From the NCBI GenBank assembly GCA_963603285.1, contig CAVCMG010000002.1, positions 68,159 to 132,158 on the forward strand: a stretch of 64,000 bases of DNA, given 5' to 3'. This stretch comes from UBA11957 sp963603285 (GTDB lineage: Bacteria > Bacillota > Clostridia > Lachnospirales > Lachnospiraceae). The notes under the pieces were generated by a model. That model searched no databases, was not told where the DNA came from, and worked only from the letters and a program-made list of their open reading frames with translations. The position numbers and the translations under genes were made by a program. Shown piece after piece: positions 54,202 through 62,102 of this stretch. Position 1 is the stretch's first letter. Each line of letters starts with the position of its first letter.

Positions 54202-54211
54202 GAAACGTTTC
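54202..54211. promoter_or_regulatory. LacI-type operator before lacI
   Basis: Perfect palindrome GAAACGTTTC, 91 bases upstream of the lacI start. Confidence 0.7.
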
Positions 54212-54235
54212 GCCCTTTTACAAAAAAAATTCTTT

Positions 54236-54273
54236 TTTACAAAAAGGAGGTGTTCCTATGGGATACACCTCCT
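54236..54273 (-). terminator. Terminator of the microcompartment operon
   Basis: AGGAGGTGT (54245-54253) pairs with ACACCTCCT (54265-54273); Ts follow on the minus strand. It is 73 bases past the Fe-ADH stop. Confidence 0.88.
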
Positions 54274-54345
54274 ATATCTGCGTATTCTGCCACCGGCAGT
54301 ATAGCGCAGAGCATCATGATAAACCCCTGCGGATCCAGCAGCTGT

Positions 54346-55491
54346 TTACCAGAGCTTTGTATAGATATGTTTGATCTGCTCCTTGGTGACCGGACGCGGA
54401 TTGGTCGCTGTACAGCCATCCTTTAAAGCATTTTCAGACATTTCGTCCAGCGCGTCGAAATATTCAACGGCACTGATCGTTTTCATTTCGGAGATCCGCA
54501 TCGGGATCGCCATTTCTTTCATCATAAACTGTGTCCAGTTGACAAGGGATCTGACACCCATAACCGGATTGTAGCTGGACAGTCCCAGTACATGGGCAGC
54601 GGAAGCATAACGCTCTACTGCCGGCAGATACTCTTTCTGGCTGCGGCTCGCATGATTGATATCGGAGTTAAACTCGATAACATGCGGCAGAAGCATCGCA
54701 TTGGCACGGCCGTGCGGGATATGGAATCTTGCACCCAGCTGATGCGCCATACTGTGATTAATACCCAGAGAAGCTGTATTGAAAGCCAGACCTGCCAGGC
54801 AGGAGGCTACATGCATCTTCTGACGGGCATGCATATCGTTACCATCATAGTAGCATCTGGTCAGGAACACACTGCAGATTTCCAGAGCCTTCTCAGCCAG
54901 AGCTGCGGAAAACTCATTGTGCTGTGTGCTGACATAGGACTCCAGCGCATGGGTCACAACGTCCATACCGGTATCTGCTGTGATCGCCGGCGGTACGCTG
55001 GCTACCAGCGTCGCATCAAGAATCGCTTCATCGGCAGTCAGACTGTCCGATACAAGCGGGTATTTGACCTTTGCCTCTGTATCGTTGACAACAGCAAAGG
55101 ACGTAACCTCGGATCCTGTACCACTGGTGGTCGGGATCGCAATAAGTCCTACCTTGCCATACGGATTGATCTTTAAGGCAAATTCACGGATCGTCTTGGA
55201 AGAGTCAATCGCAGATCCGCCGCCGATAGCAATAACTGCCTCCGGTTTGTAATCAAGGAAAGCCTTGACACCGGCTGTAATCTTGTCCAGGGGTGCATCC
55301 GGCACAACATCGCTGTACAGTGTGTACTGTTTGCCGACAGCATCCAGATGAACTGTGATCTGTTTGTATAAGCCACTGGTATATACAAACGGATCCATAA
55401 TGATCATAATCCTGTTATAGGGAATTTCTCTGAGGTGACCCAGGGCATCTTCGCCGAAATGGATCGTCGTAAGCATCTTAAAAGTATTCAT
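54346..55491 (-). CDS. pduQ: Iron-containing alcohol dehydrogenase, PduQ-like 1-propanol dehydrogenase
   Basis: A 381-residue group III alcohol dehydrogenase. NAD site AVIAIGGGSAIDSSKTI, IPTTSGTGSEVTSFAVV, and iron ligands in DTGMDVVTHALESYVS and GINHSMAHQLGARFHIPHGR. By position and similarity it reduces propionaldehyde to 1-propanol and recycles NAD+ for the acylating dehydrogenase. It is the last gene of the operon, 33 bases after the DeoR gene. No obvious targeting helix is present. Start at 55491 with GAGAGG. Confidence 0.9.
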   Translation of the reverse strand: MNTFKMLTTIHFGEDALGHLREIPYNRIMIIMDPFVYTSGLYKQITVHLDAVGKQYTLYSDVVPDAPLDKITAGVKAFLDYKPEAVIAIGGGSAIDSSKTIREFALKINPYGKVGLIAIPTTSGTGSEVTSFAVVNDTEAKVKYPLVSDSLTADEAILDATLVASVPPAITADTGMDVVTHALESYVSTQHNEFSAALAEKALEICSVFLTRCYYDGNDMHARQKMHVASCLAGLAFNTASLGINHSMAHQLGARFHIPHGRANAMLLPHVIEFNSDINHASRSQKEYLPAVERYASAAHVLGLSSYNPVMGVRSLVNWTQFMMKEMAIPMRISEMKTISAVEYFDALDEMSENALKDGCTATNPRPVTKEQIKHIYTKLW

Positions 55492-55524
55492 GAATAACCT
55501 CTCACTATTTCTGAAATATCCGCA

Positions 55525-56289
55525 TTAATTAGGATAATAGCACCGTATACCCTGCTCCGCAAAAAATTGTAGCCATTCCTCTGTTGGCTCTCTGTCTGTG
55601 ATCACGCCACTCAGCATACCGAAGTCACCGACCTTGCAGAAGGCGCCCTGTTCAAACTTGGAATGATCCACCACCAGATAGATCTCTCTGGCCGAACGGA
55701 GCATCGACTGCTTAACCTGGGCAAAGGCTTCCTGGGAATCCATAAAGCCACGGAAAATGTCCAGTCCCTTGCAGGACAGAAACAGCTTATCCGCACAGTA
55801 GCGTTCCACGCCGACCTGGGCGTTATATCCCAGAAGGGCCAGATAGCCTTCTTTCAGCTTGCCGCCAGTAGAGATCACAGACCAGCCCGGCATTTCTGCC
55901 AGCTCCAGCAGCACCTCGATCGAATTGGTCACGACCGTCAGTCTCGCTTTCTGTTTGAGCGCCCGGGCGATAAATACCGCCGTCGTACTCGCATCCAGCA
56001 TGATCTGATCGTCGTCGTCCACCAGCTTGGCTGTGATCTCGGCAATCTTCTGCTTGGCAGAAACATTTTTGTTTTTACGGATGCCAAAGGGCATATCAAT
56101 GTTGCTGTTCTCGTTGAGCACGGCTCCGCCGTAGCTTTTGATGGCAAAGCCATCCGCTTCCAGCTTTTCAAGGTCTCTGCGGATTGTCTCCTCCGACACC
56201 TTGAACTGACGGCTCAGTGAACTGACAACAACCTTTTTATCTTCCTGCAGTTTTTCGAGTATCAGATTTCTTCTTTCAAGTGCAAGCAT
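55525..56289 (-). CDS. DeoR/GlpR family transcriptional regulator
   Basis: A 254-residue regulator. Residues 5-58 are the DeoR helix-turn-helix (RRNLILEKLQEDKKVVVSSL, VSEETIRRDLEKLEADGF). The rest is the sugar-phosphate-sensing domain (IMLDASTTAVFIARAL, then VVTNSIEVLLELAEM). It lies inside the microcompartment operon, so it probably senses a pathway phosphate such as fuculose- or rhamnulose-1-phosphate. Start at 56289 with AAGGAG. Confidence 0.92.
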   Translation of the reverse strand: MLALERRNLILEKLQEDKKVVVSSLSRQFKVSEETIRRDLEKLEADGFAIKSYGGAVLNENSNIDMPFGIRKNKNVSAKQKIAEITAKLVDDDDQIMLDASTTAVFIARALKQKARLTVVTNSIEVLLELAEMPGWSVISTGGKLKEGYLALLGYNAQVGVERYCADKLFLSCKGLDIFRGFMDSQEAFAQVKQSMLRSAREIYLVVDHSKFEQGAFCKVGDFGMLSGVITDREPTEEWLQFFAEQGIRCYYPN

Positions 56290-56320
56290 CTGCTGCTCTC
56301 CTTTCCTGCAGCTGCATATT

Positions 56321-56357
56321 CATCGGGGGAACGGCTGTAAACAGCCCTTCCCCGATG
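56321..56357. other. Intercistronic hairpin between pduT and the DeoR gene
   Basis: CATCGGGG (56321-56328) pairs with CCCCGATG (56350-56357), with inner GGCTGT/ACAGCC. No T run follows, so read-through is expected. Confidence 0.75.
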
Positions 56358-56376
56358 ATCAAACAACCAGTTTCAA

Positions 56377-56925
56377 TTATAAAATGGAATTGGCAATCTT
56401 CTTGTCCGGATGGGCAATAACGGAAGAATCCAGATACATACCCTTCGGTCCGACTACAGTCTTGGCGCGCTCGATGGCTGCCTCTACTGCGGAAACCTCA
56501 CCGGTCAGCAGCATGTAGGATTTACCACACATACCCTTGGCGATACGAAGCTCGATCAGCTCTACGATGGCTGTCTTGGCTGCGGCATCGGCTGCCTCGA
56601 TGATAGCGGCTACATCATATGTCTCGATGATACCCAGTGCGCTGATATCCTCAACGTGGGATGCACCGTAAATAGCCGGGAAGATGGACTCATGAGGATT
56701 ACCCAGAACCATACTGTCAATCAACTGTGTTTCATACTGTGTGCAGGCTGCATCTACAGCTGCTTTAACAGCACTCAGGTCACCGGAAACGATAGCAATA
56801 TATTTACCGGGACATACGGCCTGTGCTTCTACAAGCTCAACCTCTGCTGTCTTTACCATAGCATCTGCTGCGGTAATACCTGTAGCTATGGTCTTAAATT
56901 CAATCATACCGATTGCTTTACTCAT
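56377..56925 (-). CDS. pduT: Tandem-BMC-domain shell protein, PduT-like
   Basis: A 182-residue protein with two BMC domains (about 1-90 and 95-182): AIGMIEFKTIATGITAADAM and ALGIIETYDVAAIIEAADAA. Trimers of this type fill hexagon positions in the shell. The motif VCPGKY places Cys at residue 38, the position of the [4Fe-4S] ligand at the pore of PduT, so it probably carries an electron-relay cluster. The start at 56925 (MSKAIG) is set by AGGACG. The electron partner PduS is just upstream (16 bases). Confidence 0.93.
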   Translation of the reverse strand: MSKAIGMIEFKTIATGITAADAMVKTAEVELVEAQAVCPGKYIAIVSGDLSAVKAAVDAACTQYETQLIDSMVLGNPHESIFPAIYGASHVEDISALGIIETYDVAAIIEAADAAAKTAIVELIELRIAKGMCGKSYMLLTGEVSAVEAAIERAKTVVGPKGMYLDSSVIAHPDKKIANSIL

Positions 56926-56941
56926 CTTGTGCACGTCCTTT

Positions 56942-58267
56942 CTATGCTACGATTACGATAGTCTGAGCATTTACATCGGCGACTCTGCCGCTGATGGATG
57001 CATGAATGGCAACGCTCAATGCCTTGTCTGCCGGTTTGGCGATCACCTGGCCTACAGTGACCATATCACCCTTGGCTACAATAGCCTGCGCCGGAGCACC
57101 GATGTGCTGGCTCAGCTTTACAGTAACCTTCTTAACCGGAACAACCTCGTCATCCAGCGGAGCCGGTTTATCATACTTGGTCAGACCCAGTCTTGCCATC
57201 AGTCTTTCTTCCGGAACCTTGCGGTACTCTCTGCTCTCCTGAACCGGAGTTGTGGTTACCTGCGGCGGTTTCACACCGTTCTTACGAAGGGCGCCCTTGA
57301 AATCAGCCATCAGGGAACGCGGTGCCAGACTCTGCGGACATGCAAACATTTCGCATACGCCACAGGAACAGCAGAAGAACGTATTGATGTACGGATTGGT
57401 GTCGCGGAAATCCTTATTGGATGTCGCACGCATGAATTTGTGCGGCTGGATCGGATGACCCAGATTGTGTCTCGGACACAGATCGGTACACATCTGACAC
57501 TGGCAGCAGATGGATGCTGCTCTCTTCATGTCAATGGATGCTTTTCTTCTCTTTTTATTGACAATAATGTGATCGTTCGGAAGAACCAGCACAGCGTTGG
57601 TCGTCTTTGTCACCGGCATATCTGCACTGCCGATAAAGCCCATCATCGGGCCGCCGACAAAGTAAACCGGATCCTTGACTGTGGTCACACCGGCCAGAGC
57701 TACTACCTCACCGATCGTCGTACCCAGCGGTACACGGACAGTTACCGGATGCTCTACCTCGGCAACAACAGATACCAGCTTGTCTGTTACCGGATGGTTC
57801 TTTTCTACGGCACGGTACACATTATAAATAGTTTCTACGTTAAATACGGCAACTCCCTGCTCGATCGGAAGTCCGCCCGGACGTACAACACGTCCTGTTG
57901 CTTCATAAATCAAAACAACCTCATCACCCATCGGATATACCTCCGGCAGCTGATGGATCTTAACCTTCGGGAACTCATCTATGTAAGTTTCCAGAGCCTT
58001 GACTGTATCTTTGTAAGACTCTTTTACGCCGATGATCGCTTCATCTGCACCCACAACATCTGCTACCATGCTGAAAGTCTTCATGATTTCATATGCATGT
58101 TTTTCCAGCAGCTGTCTGTGGAGTTTTAAAAGCGGTTCACATTCGGCACAGTTCAGAAGAATTGTATTGGCTCTCTCGTCCAGCTTGGCATAGGTCGGGA
58201 AACCTGCGCCACCGGCGCCGACGATACCATTCTCCTGCAAGATATTTTTTAATGTATTGATATCCAT
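56942..58267 (-). CDS. pduS: RnfC-like flavoprotein/Fe-S reductase, PduS-like
   Basis: A 441-residue protein. Residues 10-120 are an RnfC/NuoF-like flavin and NADH fold (NGIVGAGGAGFPTYAKLDER), followed by an SLBB segment. Two Fe-S motifs follow: CCQCQMCTDLCPRHNLGHP and CCSCGVCEMFACPQSL. The C-terminus is barrel-like (VVPVKKVTVKLSQHIGAPAQ). PduS is known as a cobalamin reductase in B12-dependent compartments; in B12-independent loci its job is probably electron transfer through PduT. It lies 4 bases after the EutN gene. Confidence 0.92.
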   Translation of the reverse strand: MDINTLKNILQENGIVGAGGAGFPTYAKLDERANTILLNCAECEPLLKLHRQLLEKHAYEIMKTFSMVADVVGADEAIIGVKESYKDTVKALETYIDEFPKVKIHQLPEVYPMGDEVVLIYEATGRVVRPGGLPIEQGVAVFNVETIYNVYRAVEKNHPVTDKLVSVVAEVEHPVTVRVPLGTTIGEVVALAGVTTVKDPVYFVGGPMMGFIGSADMPVTKTTNAVLVLPNDHIIVNKKRRKASIDMKRAASICCQCQMCTDLCPRHNLGHPIQPHKFMRATSNKDFRDTNPYINTFFCCSCGVCEMFACPQSLAPRSLMADFKGALRKNGVKPPQVTTTPVQESREYRKVPEERLMARLGLTKYDKPAPLDDEVVPVKKVTVKLSQHIGAPAQAIVAKGDMVTVGQVIAKPADKALSVAIHASISGRVADVNAQTIVIVA

Positions 58268-58271
58268 GTTA

Positions 58272-58538
58272 TCACTCCAATCCTGCTCCGTCGTCTATGA
58301 TACCAACAATAGCCGCATCTATCGGTGCTGAATCCAGTCCGCAACCGATTCTGGCCGCACTGCCCTGTGCTACTAACACAAATTCGCCTACACCGGCACC
58401 AATGTTGTCAATGGCCACGAGCTGATTAAGGCTGCCTTTCATATGCTGCACCGGCTCTACGATCATAAACTTCTGTCCAATCAGATTGTCGCTCTTTCTG
58501 GTAGAAACAATACTGCCTACTACTTTGCCTACAATCAT
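58272..58538 (-). CDS. EutN/CcmL-type pentameric shell protein
   Basis: An 88-residue BMC-P protein that caps the shell vertices. MIVGKVVGSIVSTRKSDNLI opens the beta barrel, KFMIVEPVQ follows, and AIDNIGAGVGEFVLVAQGSA is the family core. The ATG at 58538 has GGAGG; the frame extends upstream without a site. It precedes pduS by 4 bases. Confidence 0.95.
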   Translation of the reverse strand: MIVGKVVGSIVSTRKSDNLIGQKFMIVEPVQHMKGSLNQLVAIDNIGAGVGEFVLVAQGSAARIGCGLDSAPIDAAIVGIIDDGAGLE

Positions 58539-58613
58539 CTCATACCTCCATGTGGTTATCTGCACCTCAAAAACAGTCCCTGGGACTATTTTCTCAAATG
58601 CTTAGGCACAAAT

Positions 58614-58635
58614 AGGGGCGAAAACCTCCGCCCCT
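58614..58635. other. Intercistronic hairpin between pduL and the EutN gene
   Basis: AGGGGCG (58614-58620) pairs with CGCCCCT (58629-58635), 8-nt loop. A short AT-rich stretch without a long T run follows on the minus strand. Confidence 0.65.
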
Positions 58636-58642
58636 GTATAAA

Positions 58643-59287
58643 CTACTTGAACATTCTTACTGTATCGCCATGTTTGATACCTGCGGCATTGGCCTCATCT
58701 GTATCAATATGCATCTCCAGTGTAAATGACTCATCCACACGGATCTTAACATGGTTAAATGTTGTACCTCTCTCGTTCTCTGCTTTGACGCTGACGATAT
58801 CACCGTCTTTCACGCCTGCAGCAGCTGCATCTGCCGGAGACATATGGATATGTCTCTGGGCTACGATACATCCCTCATTGAGATACAGCACGCCTTTCGG
58901 TCCAACCAGTGCGATCGGTGCAGAACCGGCGATCTTGCCGGATTCTCTGATCGGTGCTTTCACACCGAGTTTTAATGCATCTGTCTTGGAAATCTCCACC
59001 TGGGAAGCTTTACGACACGGTCCGAGAATGCGGACATTCTCGATAGCACGCAGTTTCAGTCCAACAAGAGTTACCTGCTCATTGGATGCAAACTGTCCAC
59101 CCATCAGCTCCTTTTTCTTGGTCAGCTGATAGCCTTCGCCGAACAGCGTTTCCAGGTCTGCCTGTGACAGATGTACATGTCTTGCGGATACGCCAACCGG
59201 AACGGCAAAGCCCTGCTCGGACGGAGCCTGCTCCTGGATCGCTTCCATTACCAGTCTGGTAATCAGTTCAATATCCTGATTCTGCAT
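58643..59287 (-). CDS. pduL: Phosphate propanoyltransferase
   Basis: A 214-residue enzyme converting propionyl-CoA and phosphate to propionyl phosphate and CoA, thus recycling CoA inside the compartment. Zinc-binding motifs SARHVHLS and QRHIHMSPADA are intact, as is the conserved VGLKLRAIENVRILGPCRKA region. The N-terminal helix (DIELITRLVMEAIQE) followed by a short linker is typical of an encapsulation peptide. It is flanked by hairpins on both sides. Start at 59287. Confidence 0.95.
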   Translation of the reverse strand: MQNQDIELITRLVMEAIQEQAPSEQGFAVPVGVSARHVHLSQADLETLFGEGYQLTKKKELMGGQFASNEQVTLVGLKLRAIENVRILGPCRKASQVEISKTDALKLGVKAPIRESGKIAGSAPIALVGPKGVLYLNEGCIVAQRHIHMSPADAAAAGVKDGDIVSVKAENERGTTFNHVKIRVDESFTLEMHIDTDEANAAGIKHGDTVRMFK

Positions 59288-59314
59288 GTGGACACCTGCT
59301 TTCTCTTTTTATCA

Positions 59315-59353
59315 CACAGCGCAGTACGGATCTTATGTAAGTACTGCGCTGTG
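59315..59353. other. Strong intercistronic hairpin between shell gene and pduL
   Basis: CACAGCGCAGTAC (59315-59327) pairs perfectly with GTACTGCGCTGTG (59341-59353), 13-nt loop. Ts lie only on the plus strand, so for this minus-strand operon it is a structure and not a standard terminator. Confidence 0.8.
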
Positions 59354-59385
59354 GTTTTTGACTGTTAAACTTTAGTCGTTATGAC

Positions 59386-59886
59386 TTATTTTACAGCCGG
59401 CAGGATTTTCTCAACATCCTCGTGCGGTCTCGGGATTACATGTGTAGCTACCAGCTCACCAAGTCTGGATGCTGCGTTTGCGCCAGCTTCTACGGAAGAT
59501 TTAACAGCGCCTACATCGCCACGAACCATAACTGTTACAAGACCGGAACCGATCTTCTCTGTACCAACCAGGCTGACGTTAGCTGCTTTGCACATAGCGT
59601 CTGCTGCTTCGATGTTTGCTACTAAACCTCTGGTTTCAACCATTCCTAATGCTTCCTGTGCCATTTTTCTTTCCTCCTTGTGGATAATCGGGCTATCGCC
59701 CACATTTTTAACAATCTTGTCTGCCGGTGCAGTGGCTGCAGCAGCAGTTTTGGCTGCAGTCTCCTTTTTCGGAGCTGCGGTTTTTCTTGCTGTTACCTTT
59801 TTTGCTGTGGATGCAGCACCAGTACGGGCTGCGGCAGCTTTTTTAGGGGCAGCTGCTTTACTGGTTGTCTTTTTAATTTCCGCCAT
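59386..59886 (-). CDS. BMC-H shell protein with Lys/Ala-rich N-terminal extension and internal start
   Basis: The full frame from ATG 59886 (GGGGGA upstream) gives 166 residues. The last 92 are a BMC-H domain (MAQEALGMVETRGLVANIEA, GSGLVTVMVRGDVGAVKSSV) nearly identical to that of the gene at 60211-60486. The first 74 residues are an extension with about 15 Lys, 3 Arg and many Ala and Thr (e.g. TSKAAAPKKAAAARTGAAST), like a histone H1 tail. An internal AAGGAGGAAAGAAAA lies directly before the ATG at 59664, the same site used by the paralogue, so a 92-residue short form may also be made. The in-frame site is translated as HKEERK in the long form. Confidence 0.85.
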   Translation of the reverse strand: MAEIKKTTSKAAAPKKAAAARTGAASTAKKVTARKTAAPKKETAAKTAAAATAPADKIVKNVGDSPIIHKEERKMAQEALGMVETRGLVANIEAADAMCKAANVSLVGTEKIGSGLVTVMVRGDVGAVKSSVEAGANAASRLGELVATHVIPRPHEDVEKILPAVK

Positions 59887-59897
59887 CTCGTGTCCCC

Positions 59898-60185
59898 CTA
59901 TTTCTTCCACCGTTTTGCACTTCGCTCAACGATACGTACAATTTCTTCATGGGGACGTGCTATGACTGCGTGACAAGCAGGTTTTTTAATGCACTTCTCA
60001 CAAGCGGCATCGATCGCCTGCTGGACAGAAGACACATCGCCCTCGATGATCAGAGTCACCAGACGGCCACCCATCTTACGTTCCCAGCTGGCAAGTACGA
60101 CGTCCGAAGTCTTGCACATAATATCCAGTGCATCCATTGCTGCTACGACACCGGGTACTTCAAAAAAGCCATATGAATTTCCCAT
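59898..60185 (-). CDS. BMC-H shell protein, Cys-containing variant
   Basis: A 95-residue single-BMC-domain protein (GFFEVPGVVAAMDALDIMCK, GGRLVTLIIEGDVSSVQQAI). It is more divergent than the two near-identical copies, with a WERKMGG pore region and three Cys in CEKCIKKPAC near residues 64-73. The tail is basic (RSAKRWKK). Such shell variants may sit at special positions. Start at 60185 with GGAGG. It ends 11 bases before the extended BMC-H gene. Confidence 0.92.
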   Translation of the reverse strand: MGNSYGFFEVPGVVAAMDALDIMCKTSDVVLASWERKMGGRLVTLIIEGDVSSVQQAIDAACEKCIKKPACHAVIARPHEEIVRIVERSAKRWKK

Positions 60186-60210
60186 GATTCCTCCAACGAT
60201 GTTTCAGAAA

Positions 60211-60486
60211 TTAGATTCTCGGAAGGATCTTCTCAACATCCTCATGCGGTCTCGGGATTACGTGTGTTGCTACCAGCTCACCAAGTCTGGATGCTGCTGC
60301 GCTGCCAGCCTCAACAGCTGCCTTAACAGCACCTACATCACCACGAACCATAACGGTTACCAGACCGGAACCGATCTTTTCTGTACCAACCAGAGTAACC
60401 TCTGCTGCTTTGCTCATGGCATCTGCTGCCTCGATAGCTGCAGTAAGACCTCTGGTCTCAATCATTCCTAATGCTTCTTTAGCCAT
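60211..60486 (-). CDS. BMC-H major shell protein, PduA/PduJ-like
   Basis: A 91-residue canonical hexamer-forming shell protein: MAKEALGMIETRGLTAAIEA, TEKIGSGLVTVMVRGDVGAV, THVIPRPHEDVEKILPRI. The KIGSG pore loop is standard. It differs at about 12 positions from the BMC domain of the extended paralogue and shares with it the 19-nt stretch AGGAGGAAAGAAAAATGGC, pointing to gene duplication. Probably the main facet protein. Confidence 0.95.
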   Translation of the reverse strand: MAKEALGMIETRGLTAAIEAADAMSKAAEVTLVGTEKIGSGLVTVMVRGDVGAVKAAVEAGSAAASRLGELVATHVIPRPHEDVEKILPRI

Positions 60487-60522
60487 TTTTCTTTCCTCCT
60501 GAACAATGGTTTACTATATTCG

Positions 60523-60840
60523 TTAAACTTTGTCAAGACAGCTGATCTTCAGCATTTTTTCGCAGTCCTCTGTAGGATTTGCGATGACATAATGCTGCAC
60601 TACACCAGCTTCCCGTTCTGCTATTTCCCTGCCCGCTTCCACAGCTGCCGTCACGTCTTCGACGGAGCCACGGAATTTCACACAGATGATCAGCGGAACA
60701 GGCATTTTATCTGCATTTCGTGCAGGTTTGTTTTTATCAAAAATCTCGAGGTGGACGTTGGCAGCCTTGCAGCCTGCATCCGCAGCCTGAAAAGCAGTAG
60801 TCAGTCCATATACCTCTAATAATCCTACAGCTTCTGCCAT
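60523..60840 (-). CDS. BMC-H shell protein with an extended pore-side loop
   Basis: A 105-residue BMC-H protein (EAVGLLEVYGLTTAFQAADA, VKFRGSVEDVTAAVEAGREI). Between strands 2 and 3, where others have TEKIGSG, it carries a longer loop (DKNKPARNADKMPVP) with four basic residues. That would change the pore and may affect passage of anionic metabolites. It lies 22 bases after the Zn-ADH gene. Start at 60840 with AGGTG. Confidence 0.9.
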   Translation of the reverse strand: MAEAVGLLEVYGLTTAFQAADAGCKAANVHLEIFDKNKPARNADKMPVPLIICVKFRGSVEDVTAAVEAGREIAEREAGVVQHYVIANPTEDCEKMLKISCLDKV

Positions 60841-60862
60841 TTTATCACCTGATTAACCTATC

Positions 60863-62086
60863 TTATTTGTTTACGATAGCAATCTTCAGACCCTTCATAG
60901 AAAGGTTTGTCTCAAGAGCCTCATTGATCTGCTCAAGCGGGAACTTATGAGTAATAAGCTCTTTCATCGGAAGGCCGATAGCCTGTGCTCTCTTGAGGAA
61001 ATCAAATGTTGTAACGTAATCTCTCAGTGTGTATACCCAGGAACCAACCAGGTTGATCTCTTTGGAACACAGATCGAAGTGCGGATTGATCGTAGCATCT
61101 CCACCATTGATGAAGAAACCAAGCTCACAAAGTCCGCCGCCATTACGGATAAATTTGTAAATATTGGCATGAGCCTTCGGGTTACCAGTACACTGGAAAG
61201 CAAAGTCTGCAAGGTGTCCGCCAAAGGCATCCTTAACACCCTGAGCCAAAGCTTCAATACCCTGATAATTTGCGAAGTTAACAGATGTCTCAGCACCCAT
61301 TCTCTTGGCAAATGCAAGTCTCTGCTCATTGCCGTCGATAGCTACGATATTCTCGATACCCATAGTACGCAGTACAGCGATACAGATCAGACCGATCGGT
61401 CCGCAGCCCTGTACAGCTACACGGCTGTTGAATTTCAGGATACCGGTTGTCTTAGCTCTCTCTACAGCATGTACAAGTACGGCACACGGCTCGATCAGGA
61501 TACGGGAATCCAGATCCAGGTCACTTACATTGAAGAAAGTGGAACCGAAGCTGCCGCCTCTGATGAAGATGTAATCGGAGAACCAGCCGTTCAGATGAAC
61601 ATCATCGTCCGGGAGCAGTCCGTATACATCAGCGCCACCAACGTTCTTCTTGTTCAGATCGAACATGGTGATTTCCGGATCATCTTTGAAGATCATACAT
61701 GTTACGATCTTGTCGCCAACTTTGACCGGTTTGCCTGCTGTATCTACCTTAACATTCTTACCCATGGCAACGATCTCACCGGTACCTTCATGTCCCAGAG
61801 CAACCGGGATCAGTCCGAACGGGTCAACCTTGAACTCATGAGCGTCTGTACCGCAGACACCACAGCCTTCTACTTTTACAAGGATATCGTCATCGCCCAG
61901 CGGCGGGATCGGATATTCTTTGATATCAAAATGTTTCAGTTCTGTGAGGACAGCAACATGAGCTGTCTTCGGGATACCGCCCTGTGCTGCCGGAGCTGCT
62001 GCTGTAGAAGCTGCCGGAGCTGTGCCTGCCATATCTGCCAGGACCTGTTTAACGATATCTTCAATATTGATGGAATTAGCGTCCAT
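60863..62086 (-). CDS. Zn-dependent alcohol dehydrogenase with N-terminal encapsulation peptide
   Basis: A 407-residue medium-chain dehydrogenase. Residues 1-20 form an amphipathic helix (INIEDIVKQVLADMAG), then an Ala/Pro linker (TAPAASTAAAPAAQGG), the hallmark of cargo targeted into a microcompartment. The enzyme domain follows: catalytic zinc GCGVCGTDAHEF, GHEGTGEIVAMG, and the nucleotide fold AVQGCGPIGLICIAVLRTMG. The four-Cys structural zinc lobe is replaced by other sequence. In related fucose/rhamnose loci this position is occupied by a similar gene; reduction of lactaldehyde to 1,2-propanediol is a plausible role, not proven. Confidence 0.9.
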   Translation of the reverse strand: MDANSINIEDIVKQVLADMAGTAPAASTAAAPAAQGGIPKTAHVAVLTELKHFDIKEYPIPPLGDDDILVKVEGCGVCGTDAHEFKVDPFGLIPVALGHEGTGEIVAMGKNVKVDTAGKPVKVGDKIVTCMIFKDDPEITMFDLNKKNVGGADVYGLLPDDDVHLNGWFSDYIFIRGGSFGSTFFNVSDLDLDSRILIEPCAVLVHAVERAKTTGILKFNSRVAVQGCGPIGLICIAVLRTMGIENIVAIDGNEQRLAFAKRMGAETSVNFANYQGIEALAQGVKDAFGGHLADFAFQCTGNPKAHANIYKFIRNGGGLCELGFFINGGDATINPHFDLCSKEINLVGSWVYTLRDYVTTFDFLKRAQAIGLPMKELITHKFPLEQINEALETNLSMKGLKIAIVNK

Positions 62087-62102
62087 TTTTAGTTCCTCCT
62101 GT

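Noticed and set aside
56741..58129. Plus-strand frame of 462 residues opposite pduT/pduS
   Set aside because: Antisense to clearly conserved genes; composition (Cys, His, Arg, Ser) is that of a shadow frame.
60947..62092. Plus-strand frame of 381 residues opposite the Zn-ADH
   Set aside because: Shadow of a conserved enzyme gene; no start signal or domain.
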